The position numbers and the translations under genes were made by a program. 37,885 nucleotides of DNA from Endotrypanum monterogeii (Eukaryota > Euglenozoa > Kinetoplastea > Trypanosomatida > Trypanosomatidae), in NCBI GenBank assembly GCA_000333855.2, contig CM007346.1, positions 584,178 to 622,062 of the forward strand, read 5' to 3'. Numbering within the stretch: the stretch's first letter is position 1; the number at the start of each line of letters is the position of its first letter. Below are positions 17,665 through 27,923 of this stretch, piece by piece. The notes beneath the pieces were generated by a model. The model did no database searches and was not told where the DNA came from. It worked only from the letters and a program-made list of their open reading frames with translations.

Positions 17665-19632
17665 ATGGTCAAGAAGACCGATATCCACGCACGGGTGCTT
17701 CGCCCCGGGGAGTCGACACCTCTCAACTTCACGTCCTCGGAGTTCGAAATTGTTCTATTCCGCCCCAAGTGCCACAGTCGCATCCCAGCGGCGGTCGACT
17801 CTGCTCCCGAGGCGGAGGAGGACTGCGTAGCGGCTGAGGGAAATATTGCTTCAGACTCTGCAAATAATACAGATGGCGTCAATACGACTATGGGGGAATC
17901 AAGGAGATCCTTGACGGGGATTGAAGCCGGGGGGGAAGAGCGGAAGAGAGGTGTTCATAGTTCTTTAAGCTCGCGTTCCTCTGCAGGAGGGTTAAGGGAC
18001 TCTACCGCGGCAGCTACTGTTGATCAGCTGGCTGCGTCTCCTCCTGCACCAATAGCAACGAGTATAGAGAGCGAAGAGGGTGCGCTGACCGACGGCGCTG
18101 CGGGCGCCCCGCTATTCTTCGACACAACAGTGTGTATTTTCTACGATGAACAGAGCAAAATAGACTACGTCGCTACAGGGCGCGCCACTGATGTTTCCAA
18201 GGGGATTCGCTACAAGCCGCACCTCGTCGTGCTCGGATCCGAGTCGACCTCCCATGGCTACTGCAACTTCAATATTACTCAACTCAGTGAGGAGTTTGAA
18301 GAAAGCAGTGATGAGATGTTCGAGGAAGAGACCTCTGAGGAGGATTCTGGTGTCATTGTCAGTAGGACCGCCTCGAGCAACGGACCAGTGACTATGGCAG
18401 CTGCAGACGGTATTGAGGTTAGTCTTATGCGCCTTAGTATGTGCGCTGGGTTTCTTGTTTGTGCAACATTGTTCGGCAAGGAATCGTCGTTGAACTGCGA
18501 GCAGAATGTGTTCTACATGGTGAGGAGACCGAAGAGTACCATTCCGCACTGTTTGGTGCCGCTGTGTGTTCAGGGCGAGTCCAGCAGCAGCTGCATCTCT
18601 CTTATGGTTCGTAAGGTTAGGACTCACGGCGAGATGCTGTGGGAGCTCGTGAACGTGAGCGAGCCACTGCCTTTCCAAGATGTGAAGACTCTTTTGTTAC
18701 AACTTCAGCAGCGAGGCTTAGCCGATCCAAGTCACTTCACACGCGATTATGAGGTGAAGGCTGTGGCAAACCGAGGCGGCGACGTCCCCGGTGGGGGTGC
18801 TGAGGGGGAAGAATCTGGTAGGAATGAGCAATGTAACGGCGGCGAGCGGACCTTGTCTACCCCCCAGAGCTTTCTTAGCGAAGCTATCGATCCGGAGCGC
18901 AGTGTGACATCTGCCCAGGTTTCAGTCACTGGCGAAGCTCAGTACCCGCTTCCCATCAGTCGAAGCGGACGAACCTTTTCAACTTTGCTTACTGACGTAC
19001 CACGAGTTGCCAGAGAGGGTAGGCGCCAATACAACGTGGGAAGATCTCACGTGCAGACAGCTTTGCTTGACGGGGACACATCTGGAGTGGATGAGGTGCT
19101 TGACGACGCAATGCGAGCGGTGGTGCCCTGTTACGCAAACGCCTCGCTCGTGCGGTACGAGAACGGCGCTTACAATGTCGGATCCAGAGTGGCCAACCTT
19201 GTGACGCATTATGTAGACCGACGCGAGATGTACGGACTTTTTGCGGCTGCCCGGCATTCGAATGCTGACGGAAAACTAGGAGGTTCGAGGGATAGGCTGC
19301 TTCCACATCTAGGTGGCCCGCGAATGGGCTCCTCCGCCGACTGCGTGGGACGCTCTTCGGTGCTAGATCGCTACCATTCAGACGATAGCGAATTCGCCGC
19401 GAGACCCCCGCTTCCCCCAGACCTGCTCTTGACTCCGAAAGAGAGGCTACGCGCTGCTGCATTGCAACAGCACCGCAGATCCTCAAGTGCCAACAGTAAA
19501 AAGCGGCGGAGCCCAGCAGGGTCAGCCAGCCGTAGCTCCTCGCGCCGCAGACGAAAAGGTCGTAAGGGAAGAAAGCGTACTCCTGGCCGGCGTGGTCGTG
19601 GCAAGAGCCGATCTAAGTCGAAAAAAAAATGA
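17665..19632 (+). CDS. Hypothetical protein with acidic stretch and RS-like basic tail
   Basis: The protein has 655 residues and is not recognised. It starts MVKKTDIHARVLRPGEST at the first ATG after the acceptor at 17610-17611. Residues about 65-150 are low-complexity Ala/Ser/Glu. A more ordered part (about 150-370) contains FFDTTVCIFYDEQ and KPHLVVLGSES, broken by an acidic run around residue 209 (EEFEESSDEMFEEETSEEDS). The last 53 residues (about 603-655) are Arg/Lys/Ser only in character, with several RS and RK pairs (for example RSSSRRRRKGRKGRKR), and end in KSKKK. Such a tail could bind RNA or DNA or act as a nuclear or nucleolar signal. The middle part may be a folded beta-rich domain, but I cannot name it. 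No membrane segment is seen. Confidence 0.78.
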   Translation: MVKKTDIHARVLRPGESTPLNFTSSEFEIVLFRPKCHSRIPAAVDSAPEAEEDCVAAEGNIASDSANNTDGVNTTMGESRRSLTGIEAGGEERKRGVHSSLSSRSSAGGLRDSTAAATVDQLAASPPAPIATSIESEEGALTDGAAGAPLFFDTTVCIFYDEQSKIDYVATGRATDVSKGIRYKPHLVVLGSESTSHGYCNFNITQLSEEFEESSDEMFEEETSEEDSGVIVSRTASSNGPVTMAAADGIEVSLMRLSMCAGFLVCATLFGKESSLNCEQNVFYMVRRPKSTIPHCLVPLCVQGESSSSCISLMVRKVRTHGEMLWELVNVSEPLPFQDVKTLLLQLQQRGLADPSHFTRDYEVKAVANRGGDVPGGGAEGEESGRNEQCNGGERTLSTPQSFLSEAIDPERSVTSAQVSVTGEAQYPLPISRSGRTFSTLLTDVPRVAREGRRQYNVGRSHVQTALLDGDTSGVDEVLDDAMRAVVPCYANASLVRYENGAYNVGSRVANLVTHYVDRREMYGLFAAARHSNADGKLGGSRDRLLPHLGGPRMGSSADCVGRSSVLDRYHSDDSEFAARPPLPPDLLLTPKERLRAAALQQHRRSSSANSKKRRSPAGSASRSSSRRRRKGRKGRKRTPGRRGRGKSRSKSKKK

Positions 19633-21056
19633 GGCGAGAGCAACGCCAGGGGTCCGCAGCGGTCAAATTCCACGTCCTGTACCTCGGAGAATCACAGCGC
19701 CAGTGCAAGGTCGCTGCATTTTTTATTTTCGTTTGAAGAAGAGGCGCTCTCGCAGGGCAGCTGAAGACGCACGAAGAGCACTGGGCTCGGAGCTGGAAGT
19801 GGAAACCTAGAGTGACTGTCTTTGAGTTCAGAGTGCGCACCGGCATAACCGCGCCTCTCCAGCCGCTGATGCTTCACTCAGACTGACATCAAACGCTGAT
19901 GAGGTTTGCATTGATTCCTCAAACCTAGCTCTCATTGCTGCCCATGTTTAGTCATTCCTTCATCACAAGAAAAGGAGAAGAGAACAGAATTGTTCTTATG
20001 TAAACTATATCTCTCTCTTTCTTTATATACGGTGTCTGTGTCTGGTCAAGCATCTTCACTTTCGTACCTTTTTTTTTGTTTTATCATGGAACGCTTAACG
20101 GATTTATGCATATTATCTTGCCTTTTGGCTCCCTTAGCACTCGAAAAGCAGAGAGGAGATTTCAATTGGCGTGCGCACGTTTTTCTTGGCGCTATAATCG
20201 CCTCTGTGTGTTCCTATCTGTCAACGCATTTTCCTACAAGTCAAACAACAAAACCAATACATATCTCGGCCCCCCTCCCTTTAGCGGGATGCAACGATTG
20301 TAAGACTGTGGGACCCTATCCAGGTACAACACCGTTTCCTTTTCGTGCTCCCCCCCCTCCCTTAGTCAAAATACTGCACGAACCAGCAACGCTTGGTCAG
20401 ATCCTGGCTTCTATATGGCGATAGCCTGCCACGATAATGCCTGCGCTTCTCACGGTTATGCTTGGGTCTGGAATCGGGGCGTCCTGGTTTTCGCACCTAA
20501 TGCGATAGTACGACGGTGGTTTGGTGAGGATGACTCATCTTGGTGGACAAGGTGATCACCGAGAGTCTGCAGGCCCAAGTCGATACTGGAAAGGATTTCC
20601 TGTACTACTGCACCAACTGGCCTGGGCTTCAAGGTGTGTCTCGTCCTTCGGTATGGGTTCCCCCTTGCACACGGCTTCTGAAACATTCACGGTTGCTTTC
20701 GGCTGCTTTTTATACATTCATCTTCTTCCTCTCCCGTCCTCCGATGCATTTCTTCACGTCGCAAACCTTTTCTTTCCTGGCTGCTTCTTGCACTCGCTTA
20801 TCGAGGAGAAGTGTTTGTACGTGTCTCACAGAAACGAAACTAAAAAAAAAAAGGGGGCTGTGGAGTTGTTAGCGTTCTCTCGTCCCTTTAATTTTTTCTG
20901 TTCCCGTGTTCAATAGTCTTGCTGATACCGTCGTTTTTTTTTTTACGTGGTTCACTCGCCAATCATTATTGCTGCTAAAAAAACGAAAACAACACACACA
21001 AAAAAAGAAATATCCTTTTTTTCCTCATTTCTCTTTCTGCTGCTTCTACTTCAGTA

Positions 21057-21082
21057 CATATATATATATCTATATATATCTA
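21057..21082. repeat. Imperfect (TA)n microsatellite
   Basis: A TA-rich tract interrupted by C at two places, in the upstream flank of the kinase gene. Confidence 0.85.
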
Positions 21083-21228
21083 TTGTTTTCCTATACACTC
21101 GGGAGGCAGGAGGGTGTCGAACAGGAAAGGAGCAAGGGATTAATGTTTTCTTCTTGAAAAGCAGCTTCCATTAAGCTCCCCGAGACAGAAAAAAAACATC
21201 CCTTCTCTTTCCTTTCTTACCCCCTTCT

Positions 21229-21230
21229 AG
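21229..21230 (+). promoter_or_regulatory. Trans-splice acceptor AG for the PAS-kinase gene
   Basis: A strong C/T tract (about 21199-21228) ends directly in AG at 21229-21230. The ATG follows at 21256, giving a 25-nt 5' UTR. The layout is typical of trypanosomatids; the exact site is inferred. Confidence 0.65.
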
Positions 21231-21255
21231 TCCCACACTCACACCAGCTTCGAGG

Positions 21256-24200
21256 ATGTTGGCGCATCCTATCCTCGCTTCCGAGGATGACGAAGAGTAT
21301 GTTATTAGAGTTGTCTACGGCTTACCGCCTCTCCTGGAGGCGTATTTCGACGCCGTCGAGACGATTTGTGCGGAGTTATCCCCGCAGCCCGAGCTGAAAA
21401 CTCGTGCAGATGTTTTGCACCTCACGATTAAGCAGCGCCTCCTCGTTCTGGGCCGTATTCCTTTCAGCGCATTTCGGCATATAGACGACACGCTCGGCAT
21501 AGAAACCGAAGACAAGGAGCTTCCCAAACTCCTCGATCAGCTGCGTCACGTTTTCCTAGAGAACAAAGCGGATATTGGTCCTCAGGCACTCTTGTGGCGG
21601 AAGAGATCACTTTCATTGGCGAAGGAATGTGCAGATCACATGAATCGCTGCCGCGTCCGCTTTTCCCGTAGCATGAAGATACGCCGTGAGATGGTCACGT
21701 TCGGATCGTCACCATTTATCTTTAGCATGATTGCCTTCGTGCTCATAGTTATCTTTACTTGCTGTACTGTTGTTGTTCTTCCAGCCGTGCAGCCTCCACT
21801 GGAGACCGGCTTGGTCATCGGCTGTATCACCTGTTTCCTTCTCTTTTTCTCTGCGCTCCTGGTATCCTTCAATTACTTCACTGCGGTGCGCTGCCTGCAC
21901 ATATTGTACTCGCAGCTCTTTCACGAGTACCTGATCGCTGGCGGGTCACCCTCTGATATCCTCCTGAACTCTTTGCAGGAGTCCTTCAACAAGTCCAGGG
22001 GAAAGGACGGACTGCGGGAAGTTGGGGTGAAACGTCTGGAGATGGGTCGGGAGACGAGAATGGGCTACTATACCATCCCGTACGGCACCGAGGGCGAAGT
22101 CGGGTACATTGAAGGGAAGCAGCTGAATGCCCAAGTGGTGATGATCGCGTTCGACAACAACTACCGGATCACATGGTGGAACAATGCAGCAGAGGTCATG
22201 ACAGGATTTTTACAGGACGGGTGCATTGGCAAGCCGCTGAACGACCTCGTGCAGTGCTTTAACGATGAGGATGTGTGCATCCTCATCAAGCAAACGCGTC
22301 GCGGCAATCTTCTCAAGATAAAGCTGCGCTCCCTCACCGCCGCCCCAACGACTCTCACCACTGTGGTGGCTCCAATTCTAGATTGCGACGGGAAGCCCAT
22401 CGGGAATGTGCTGATCTGTGCGAATTCACTGGATAACCTCCGAGAGTATCGCATATATGTGCATAATTATCAAGTCAGCGAAACGATTGGCGCTTTATCC
22501 TTCTTGTCGGAGCGCTCCTCTCTCTCGCATGAAGACTCTACCCTTCTCAATTCTCTGAGTCGGTTTGTCAAGAACGGCCTGGCGAACCACGTGGAGGCCC
22601 TCGCCCGAGAGATGGAGTCAGACTGGGACTGGACGAGCGTGGAGCAGCTGCTGGGTCGTGCACTGGGTCAGCGCATCGGGATGCATGAGGTGATTGTAGA
22701 CCCACTGTTTCCCTCGACGCTTTGTGTAAACCCAGATGTGGCCAAGACGCTTGGTATCGTAGTCGAGTTGGCCAATGGTCGCTGCACAGTGACTCTGCAG
22801 ATACTGAACTTAACAGGCAACGTCTTTTCGCTGGCTGTAACCGTGATGATGGGCGCCAAGTGCCGGCCGTGGGATCAGACGCAGCTTGAGCAGAGGCTGG
22901 AGCAGCTATTGCGCAGCACGGCGGGAAGCGTATATGTTCTAGAGGAACGAGTGGTACTACATTTTCCATGCCAGGTAGCACCCATTTTGGACGACGGTGA
23001 CGAGTGCGATGTCAGCCCCACCTCTGACCAGGCCCTGAAGATCACGCAGGCCAGGGCCATCATCAACTGCACGGTGAATGTGGTGACTGCTATCACCAAC
23101 ATGGTTGACCAACACAATTTGTCACTAATCTTGCTCAAGACCATGTTTGTGTCTCTCGCCACAGTGCGCGAGCGCAGCGACCTAGAACAGCGTTTGTCCG
23201 CCCGGCCGTGTGACGTGGATGTAATCATTTGCGACAGCGAGTGGCTTACCTCGTCCCGTGATATCCTCATCGACAACGACCACGGCGCTATTGTAATTCC
23301 ACTGATCGCTCCCCAGGTGCCATTGCCAGCTGATGTACAGCATGCCATTCGCATTCCCCTGGTGCGGCGGGATGTGCACCAGCTGATCTTGGAGGTTGGG
23401 AAGGCGGTATCCATGAAGAAAAACGCCATCTCCGCCCGCGAAGAGCGTGAGCGAATCCTGACGCTGCGGCAAGATTCCCCATGGACGCGTGGTAAGCTGC
23501 TGGGACGTGGGTCGTATGGTGCTGTGTACGAGGCAACAAGTGATCTCACCGGTGGCAAGATGGCGGTGAAGATGTTCTACTTTTCCCAAAACGTCGAGTC
23601 GTCGATTAGCACGTTGCTTAACGAGATCTCCATTATGTGCAGTCTAAATCACCCTAACATTGTACACTACTTTCACTGCGAGCGCAATGATAACAACGTA
23701 AGCTTATTCATGGAACTGTGCGAGGCCTCTCTAACGGACATCATTGTTGGGCGATTGCAGAAGCCGGCTCACTTGTCTGTAGTGCAGATCATTCGACAGG
23801 TTCTCACCGCCATCGCGTACTTGCATAGTCGAGGTATCGCTCATCGGGATGTCAAGCCACAAAACATTCTTCTTAAGGGCGAGACAGTGAAGTTGACCGA
23901 TTTTGGTACTGCGATCCAGGGAAATGCTGGAAAAGAAGTGCGGGGCACCTTCCGATATATGGCCCCGGAGGTCTACAAGGGGGACCCCCACTCACTGAGC
24001 TGCGACATATGGTCCATCGGTTGTCTTGTGTGCGAGCTCTTTGCATGTCCGACCTCTTTTATGGAGAACTCGCTTCTCCTAGGCGAGATGGTATCTACTG
24101 AGGAGTATCTTGTGAGCGTGCCTCAAAATACAGCCTTGATCGACTTCCTAGATAAGTGCTTCCAACTCGATCCTGAGCGGCGCTGGGGTGCGGGTGAGCT

Positions 24201-24333
24201 TCTTATGCATCCTCTCCTTTCCGGCAACACCGCAACGTCGTTTCAGATGAAGCTGGAGACCATCTTCGACACGAAACACGCCAATCGTCTCGATCCATCT
24301 ATTCACTCTGCGTTTTCGTTGCAATCCGCATGA
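21256..24333 (+). CDS. Membrane PAS-domain protein kinase (STE11-like) with pseudo-phosphorelay region
   Basis: The protein has 1025 residues. Two membrane segments lie at about 156-178 (MIAFVLIVIFTCCTVVV) and 186-208. A PAS domain follows (about 293-395; IAFDNNYRITWWNNAAEVMT). The C-terminal kinase domain (about 745-1005) is complete: glycine loop GRGSYGAVY (750-758), Lys772 in MAVKMF, HRDVKPQN (863-870), DFG (882-884) and GTFRYMAPE (897-905), in the manner of MAPKKK kinases. Between PAS and kinase, residues about 403-575 resemble a worn histidine-kinase core. Residues about 610-720 resemble a receiver domain, with VDVIICD around Asp660 and AIRIPLVRRD near 697-706 in place of the usual KP strand. 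The architecture recalls the T. brucei membrane kinase RDK1, a repressor of differentiation, but I do not claim orthology. It probably signals by phosphorylation from a cell membrane, with PAS as sensor. Confidence 0.93.
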   Translation: MLAHPILASEDDEEYVIRVVYGLPPLLEAYFDAVETICAELSPQPELKTRADVLHLTIKQRLLVLGRIPFSAFRHIDDTLGIETEDKELPKLLDQLRHVFLENKADIGPQALLWRKRSLSLAKECADHMNRCRVRFSRSMKIRREMVTFGSSPFIFSMIAFVLIVIFTCCTVVVLPAVQPPLETGLVIGCITCFLLFFSALLVSFNYFTAVRCLHILYSQLFHEYLIAGGSPSDILLNSLQESFNKSRGKDGLREVGVKRLEMGRETRMGYYTIPYGTEGEVGYIEGKQLNAQVVMIAFDNNYRITWWNNAAEVMTGFLQDGCIGKPLNDLVQCFNDEDVCILIKQTRRGNLLKIKLRSLTAAPTTLTTVVAPILDCDGKPIGNVLICANSLDNLREYRIYVHNYQVSETIGALSFLSERSSLSHEDSTLLNSLSRFVKNGLANHVEALAREMESDWDWTSVEQLLGRALGQRIGMHEVIVDPLFPSTLCVNPDVAKTLGIVVELANGRCTVTLQILNLTGNVFSLAVTVMMGAKCRPWDQTQLEQRLEQLLRSTAGSVYVLEERVVLHFPCQVAPILDDGDECDVSPTSDQALKITQARAIINCTVNVVTAITNMVDQHNLSLILLKTMFVSLATVRERSDLEQRLSARPCDVDVIICDSEWLTSSRDILIDNDHGAIVIPLIAPQVPLPADVQHAIRIPLVRRDVHQLILEVGKAVSMKKNAISAREERERILTLRQDSPWTRGKLLGRGSYGAVYEATSDLTGGKMAVKMFYFSQNVESSISTLLNEISIMCSLNHPNIVHYFHCERNDNNVSLFMELCEASLTDIIVGRLQKPAHLSVVQIIRQVLTAIAYLHSRGIAHRDVKPQNILLKGETVKLTDFGTAIQGNAGKEVRGTFRYMAPEVYKGDPHSLSCDIWSIGCLVCELFACPTSFMENSLLLGEMVSTEEYLVSVPQNTALIDFLDKCFQLDPERRWGAGELLMHPLLSGNTATSFQMKLETIFDTKHANRLDPSIHSAFSLQSA

Positions 24334-25073
24334 GAAAGAAATCAGTGGGGGGCAGTGAGAGGGAGAGAGGGACCAGAGAGTGTCTGCTTTCCCATTTCCT
24401 ATTGCGCACTCACATGCACTGCCTCCACGGATTGAAACGCAACGACTGATTGGTATTTTTCTTTTTTCTTGTCTCCTCTTTTTTTTTTTTAACCTAGTTT
24501 CTGCGACATACGAATATGTTTGATTTCCACAAAAAAAGAAAAGTGTTGAGGGATTCAGTCTTTTCCCCCCTCCCCCTCAAGATGGCCTGTGGGTAAAGGG
24601 GTTGGCGAACACTTTTCTCATCGTTTCTCTTGAATTTCCCCATTCGTATTTTTGTTGTGCGGTGCTCATCATCTCGGGAGACAGTCTCTTTCGGTATCTG
24701 TTTCGCTCGTTTCCATTATGCGGTCACTTACATCCTTCCCCCCTTTTTTTTGCATTCCCTCAGAACGGATACGCAAGTGTGTATCTGATTGCAGCAATTC
24801 CCCCCCCCCTGCCCCTCCTCTTGCCGTCCTTCGACGTGCCGCGCTTGCTTCGTGAGAGGTGAAGGTGAGTCCGTATAGACATCCATTTGTTGTCCCCCCC
24901 CCCTCCCCCCCTCGCCCCTCCCCCCGACTCGTGAGGAGAGGAGAGAGTGAAAGCATCACACACGACTGTTCGTGACGATGCTCAGGGATGTTGACGTTAT
25001 CTATGGGAGCTCATTAGAAGTGAAAACAAAAGTGCTTCACCGACTTGGAGGGGCGAAGGGGAGGGGGAGAAGT

Positions 25074-25081
<8 letters not shown>

Positions 25082-25108
<27 letters not shown>
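25082..25108. repeat. (AT)13 microsatellite
   Basis: A nearly pure AT repeat preceded by TATACATA, in the 3' flank of the kinase gene. Confidence 0.93.
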
Positions 25109-25113
<5 letters not shown>

Positions 25114-25929
25114 TATTTGTAAATATATTAGGTCACTGATAAGAGTGTCAAAGGGAATTAGTGCTGATATTATAGTCATCTGATCCTGGTCGTCTTTTGG
25201 CCCTCATCTTGATTTTCGTTTTCTGTGTTGGTTTTCGAATGGCAAAAGTAAGATGCACCGAGGGGTTAAGGTACTGAACACAAAAGGATTATAGTCAGAT
25301 TATGACTCTGTGTGTACAGCAGCTGCATTTTTTTGTTGTGTTGGTTTTAATGCTCTCCTAGGCATGTTCACACTCTCTAAGGGAGCATTTTCTTCTTATG
25401 TTTCTCTATATCTCCCGATTGTACTGCCTCTATGTTTCCGTTTTTCCTGGAACACCTTATCTTTTTCCCCCCATCTTCCCCATCACGCTCGTACTCCCTT
25501 TTAGTTTCTACGCCTGTTCTCATCAGGTTACCTTCTGGTGTTTTTATGTGCGTCGTTTTGTTACTGTTTGCATTTGGACTTGACCATTTTCATTGTCTTG
25601 GACATAGATTCCTCAACTTCGATTATTCCCCCCCCCTTCCCCTCTCCCCTCCCCCCACTCGAGGCATTTTTATATTTTCATTTGTGGAGCCGCTTAGTAT
25701 AATACCCTTTTTAAATTATCCATAATATGTTTGCCGAGGATGCGTCGAGCGTAAACGGAGATAGTTGAGCAGTTTTTTTTTCCCTATTTCTGGATTTCGT
25801 GTGAGTGAGTGTGCTTTCCCAGCTGGCTCTCCCGACGTGTGCGCATTTGTATGGACAGCACAGGTACAGACCAGTAGAGAGATGGTGGCAAGAGAAGTTA
25901 CGACTCCGAGAAAGGGTGATTAAGGGAAA

Positions 25930-25963
<34 letters not shown>
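25930..25963. repeat. Compound (CA)n(TA)n microsatellite
   Basis: About six CA units run straight into about eleven AT units. The same compound order recurs at 28840-28884. Confidence 0.92.
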
Positions 25964-26121
25964 TTACACTACATTATTTTTCAACATGTAACATGAAAAC
26001 AAATGTGAGTTGGAGCGCAGTGTTGTGGCGAGCGATAACAATCGACACGTATCAATGCACTGCGCTTGTCTGTTCATACCAGAGAGGGGCAGGAGGAATC
26101 AGATACGTTGACATAGGAGAT

Positions 26122-26145
26122 GTGTGTGTGTGTGTGTGTGTGTGT
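26122..26145. repeat. (TG)12 microsatellite
   Basis: A TG repeat followed within 5 nt by a G-rich quadruplex-type tract (26150-26177). Confidence 0.93.
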
Positions 26146-26149
26146 CTGA

Positions 26150-26177
26150 GGGAGGGGGGGGGAAGGGTTGCGCAGGG
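26150..26177 (+). other. G-quadruplex-type motif next to (TG)12
   Basis: G-runs of 3, 9, 3 and 3 with loops A, AA and TTGCGCA. It lies in the long 3' flank of the kinase gene, 5 nt after a TG repeat. Confidence 0.75.
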
Positions 26178-26775
26178 AGGAGGGCAGAGAGGGAGTAGTG
26201 ATTTTAGTCGAGGAGATGCGGAGGAACAGAGGAGAGTGATGGCTTACATGCGAAGGGTACGTGCACCTTTTTGCTTTTTTCCTTTGGCATTTTTTTTTTT
26301 TTTTCACTAAAGCACACATAGCACTGGATCCGTCGTCTTGAGGGCGAGAGAGGCACCTGTTGGATACCAGATGCGACAGTCGTCGTCTTCCTGAAGGAAA
26401 ATAAGGGGAGTATGCCCCTTATGAGGGACACCGTCTATGTGCTTCGAATTCACTTGTTATTGGAATGTTTGTTAAACCCAGCTTTAGATGGCCGCATTGC
26501 ATTTCACTGGGAAGCATATTAAGGGAAATAGTGGGAAAGAATCCGAGTTACAGAAAGGGGCTTTTGTTACGCTGCTAGGAGAGACCGTTGATGTTTTTTT
26601 TTTTTTTTGCACATGCCGCATTTCTTATTCCGACAATATACCCGAGGTGCCATCACGCTTCCCGCCCCCTCCCCTCTCTGCTCTCTCTCCCTTTCTCGTT
26701 TTCGGCTGAATTCTGTCGGTTTTCCCCTTTCCTCTGTTGCTCAAGCGCGTTATTTTGTTCAGCTAGTAGTAGCTG

Positions 26776-26804
26776 TATATATATATATATATATAGATAT
26801 ATAT
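26776..26804. repeat. (TA)n microsatellite
   Basis: A TA tract with a single G interruption near 26796. Confidence 0.9.
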
Positions 26805-27375
26805 CTCATGTCTTGACATATGCTTTTTTCTCGGTCGGCGGAGACGTTGTGCTTCCACTTTTCTTTTCTGTGCATTGCACGCATGAATGATGCGTGTGTC
26901 TGTGTGTGGACACTGCGAACCTCTGTGAGTGCCCCTCCTTCCCTGCCTCCCCCTCCCGATTCTCGCCAGTAGTTTTCTTTTTTCACCCTAATCGTGATCC
27001 TCTCTTCCAGTCTCCTCCTATGCATCGTTAGTATTTTCGCGCCGCCTCCCTTATCTCACTGTTACTCTGTTGGTTTGCGGATTAACAAAGCGATGAGTGG
27101 CACAGCCGTTTACGTGCAGGTGGGAAGGGGGACGGAGGAGGGAGGGTGGGTAGGTCAAGCTTTTCTTTATTACTTTTATTAGAGCGCGTTTCTATCGGCG
27201 TTTATTCGCTGTCTCCCTCCTCAACTCGTCTTGCGCCGTTACTTTGTTTCTGCTGTCCCTGATTTCTCAAAAAGCAAAGTACACTCATCCTCTTCTCACT
27301 TGCCTGTTTATTATTATATATTATATATATTTTTTGGATGATGTGAAGGGAAGGGAAAGCGTGGGAAATGGTGGA

Positions 27376-27379
<4 letters not shown>

Positions 27380-27408
<29 letters not shown>
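27380..27408. repeat. (TA)n microsatellite
   Basis: About 14 TA units, followed by AATACAC. A shorter TTA/TA-rich tract lies just upstream at about 27308-27330. Confidence 0.93.
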
Positions 27409-27410
<2 letters not shown>

Positions 27411-27822
27411 CACATCCACAGTTTTCCCTGAGGACAACCATGGGGAGGAGAAAGCGCTTCTATGATTTTAGGAAGGAGCCGGAAAAAACGAAAGTAGAAA
27501 AAGGTGTGGATGAGACATGCACAATATGAACAGTATACACACGCATATACATATGTACATGTTTCGCGTCCTCGTGAGTTGGAAAAAGGATCTAGGCAAA
27601 CAGAAACAATTAGAGAGAGATGCTCCACCCCTTCCCTTTGAGCAAAGGGGTACATGCTCGTGTCGCGGCTCGTTTGTTTATGTTTTTTTTTCCCGTGCTC
27701 AACTCTCTTCTTTTCCTAACAGTTGATCTTAGCTCCTGTCAGCTTTGTATCACTGTTATGTTTCACCCTTTCCTTCCCACCTCCGTATTTAATCTTGTCT
27801 CCTTGTGTTATCGACGTATATA

Positions 27823-27825
<3 letters not shown>

Positions 27826-27865
<40 letters not shown>

Positions 27866-27885
27866 NNNNNNNNNNNNNNNNNNNN

Positions 27886-27920
<35 letters not shown>
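27826..27920. repeat. Long (TA)n microsatellite with a 20-N assembly gap
   Basis: TA units run on both sides of an N run (27866-27885) and end in GCATATGCATATG. The true repeat length is unknown because the assembly breaks in it. Confidence 0.93.

Positions 27921-27923
<3 letters not shown>

Larger units (their letters stand above)
19633..21255. other. Intergenic region (1.6 kb)
   Basis: No gene I can defend. An ATG-started frame at 20086-20424 (112 codons) reads MERLTDLCILSCLLAPLALE and then Pro-rich sequence. It lacks any motif and is listed only as a candidate to test. Pyrimidine tracts occur at about 20000-20030 and 20700-20730, and T and A runs at 20840-20850 and 20935-20945. A (TA)n tract lies at 21057-21082. 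The clear acceptor is the C/T tract at 21199-21228 ending in CTAG (AG 21229-21230), 25 nt before the kinase ATG. Confidence 0.55.

Noticed and set aside
20086..20424. 112-codon ATG frame with a hydrophobic start (MERLTDLCILSC)
   Set aside because: The second half is Pro-rich from C-runs, there is no close acceptor and no motif. It is kept only as a candidate in the intergenic entry.
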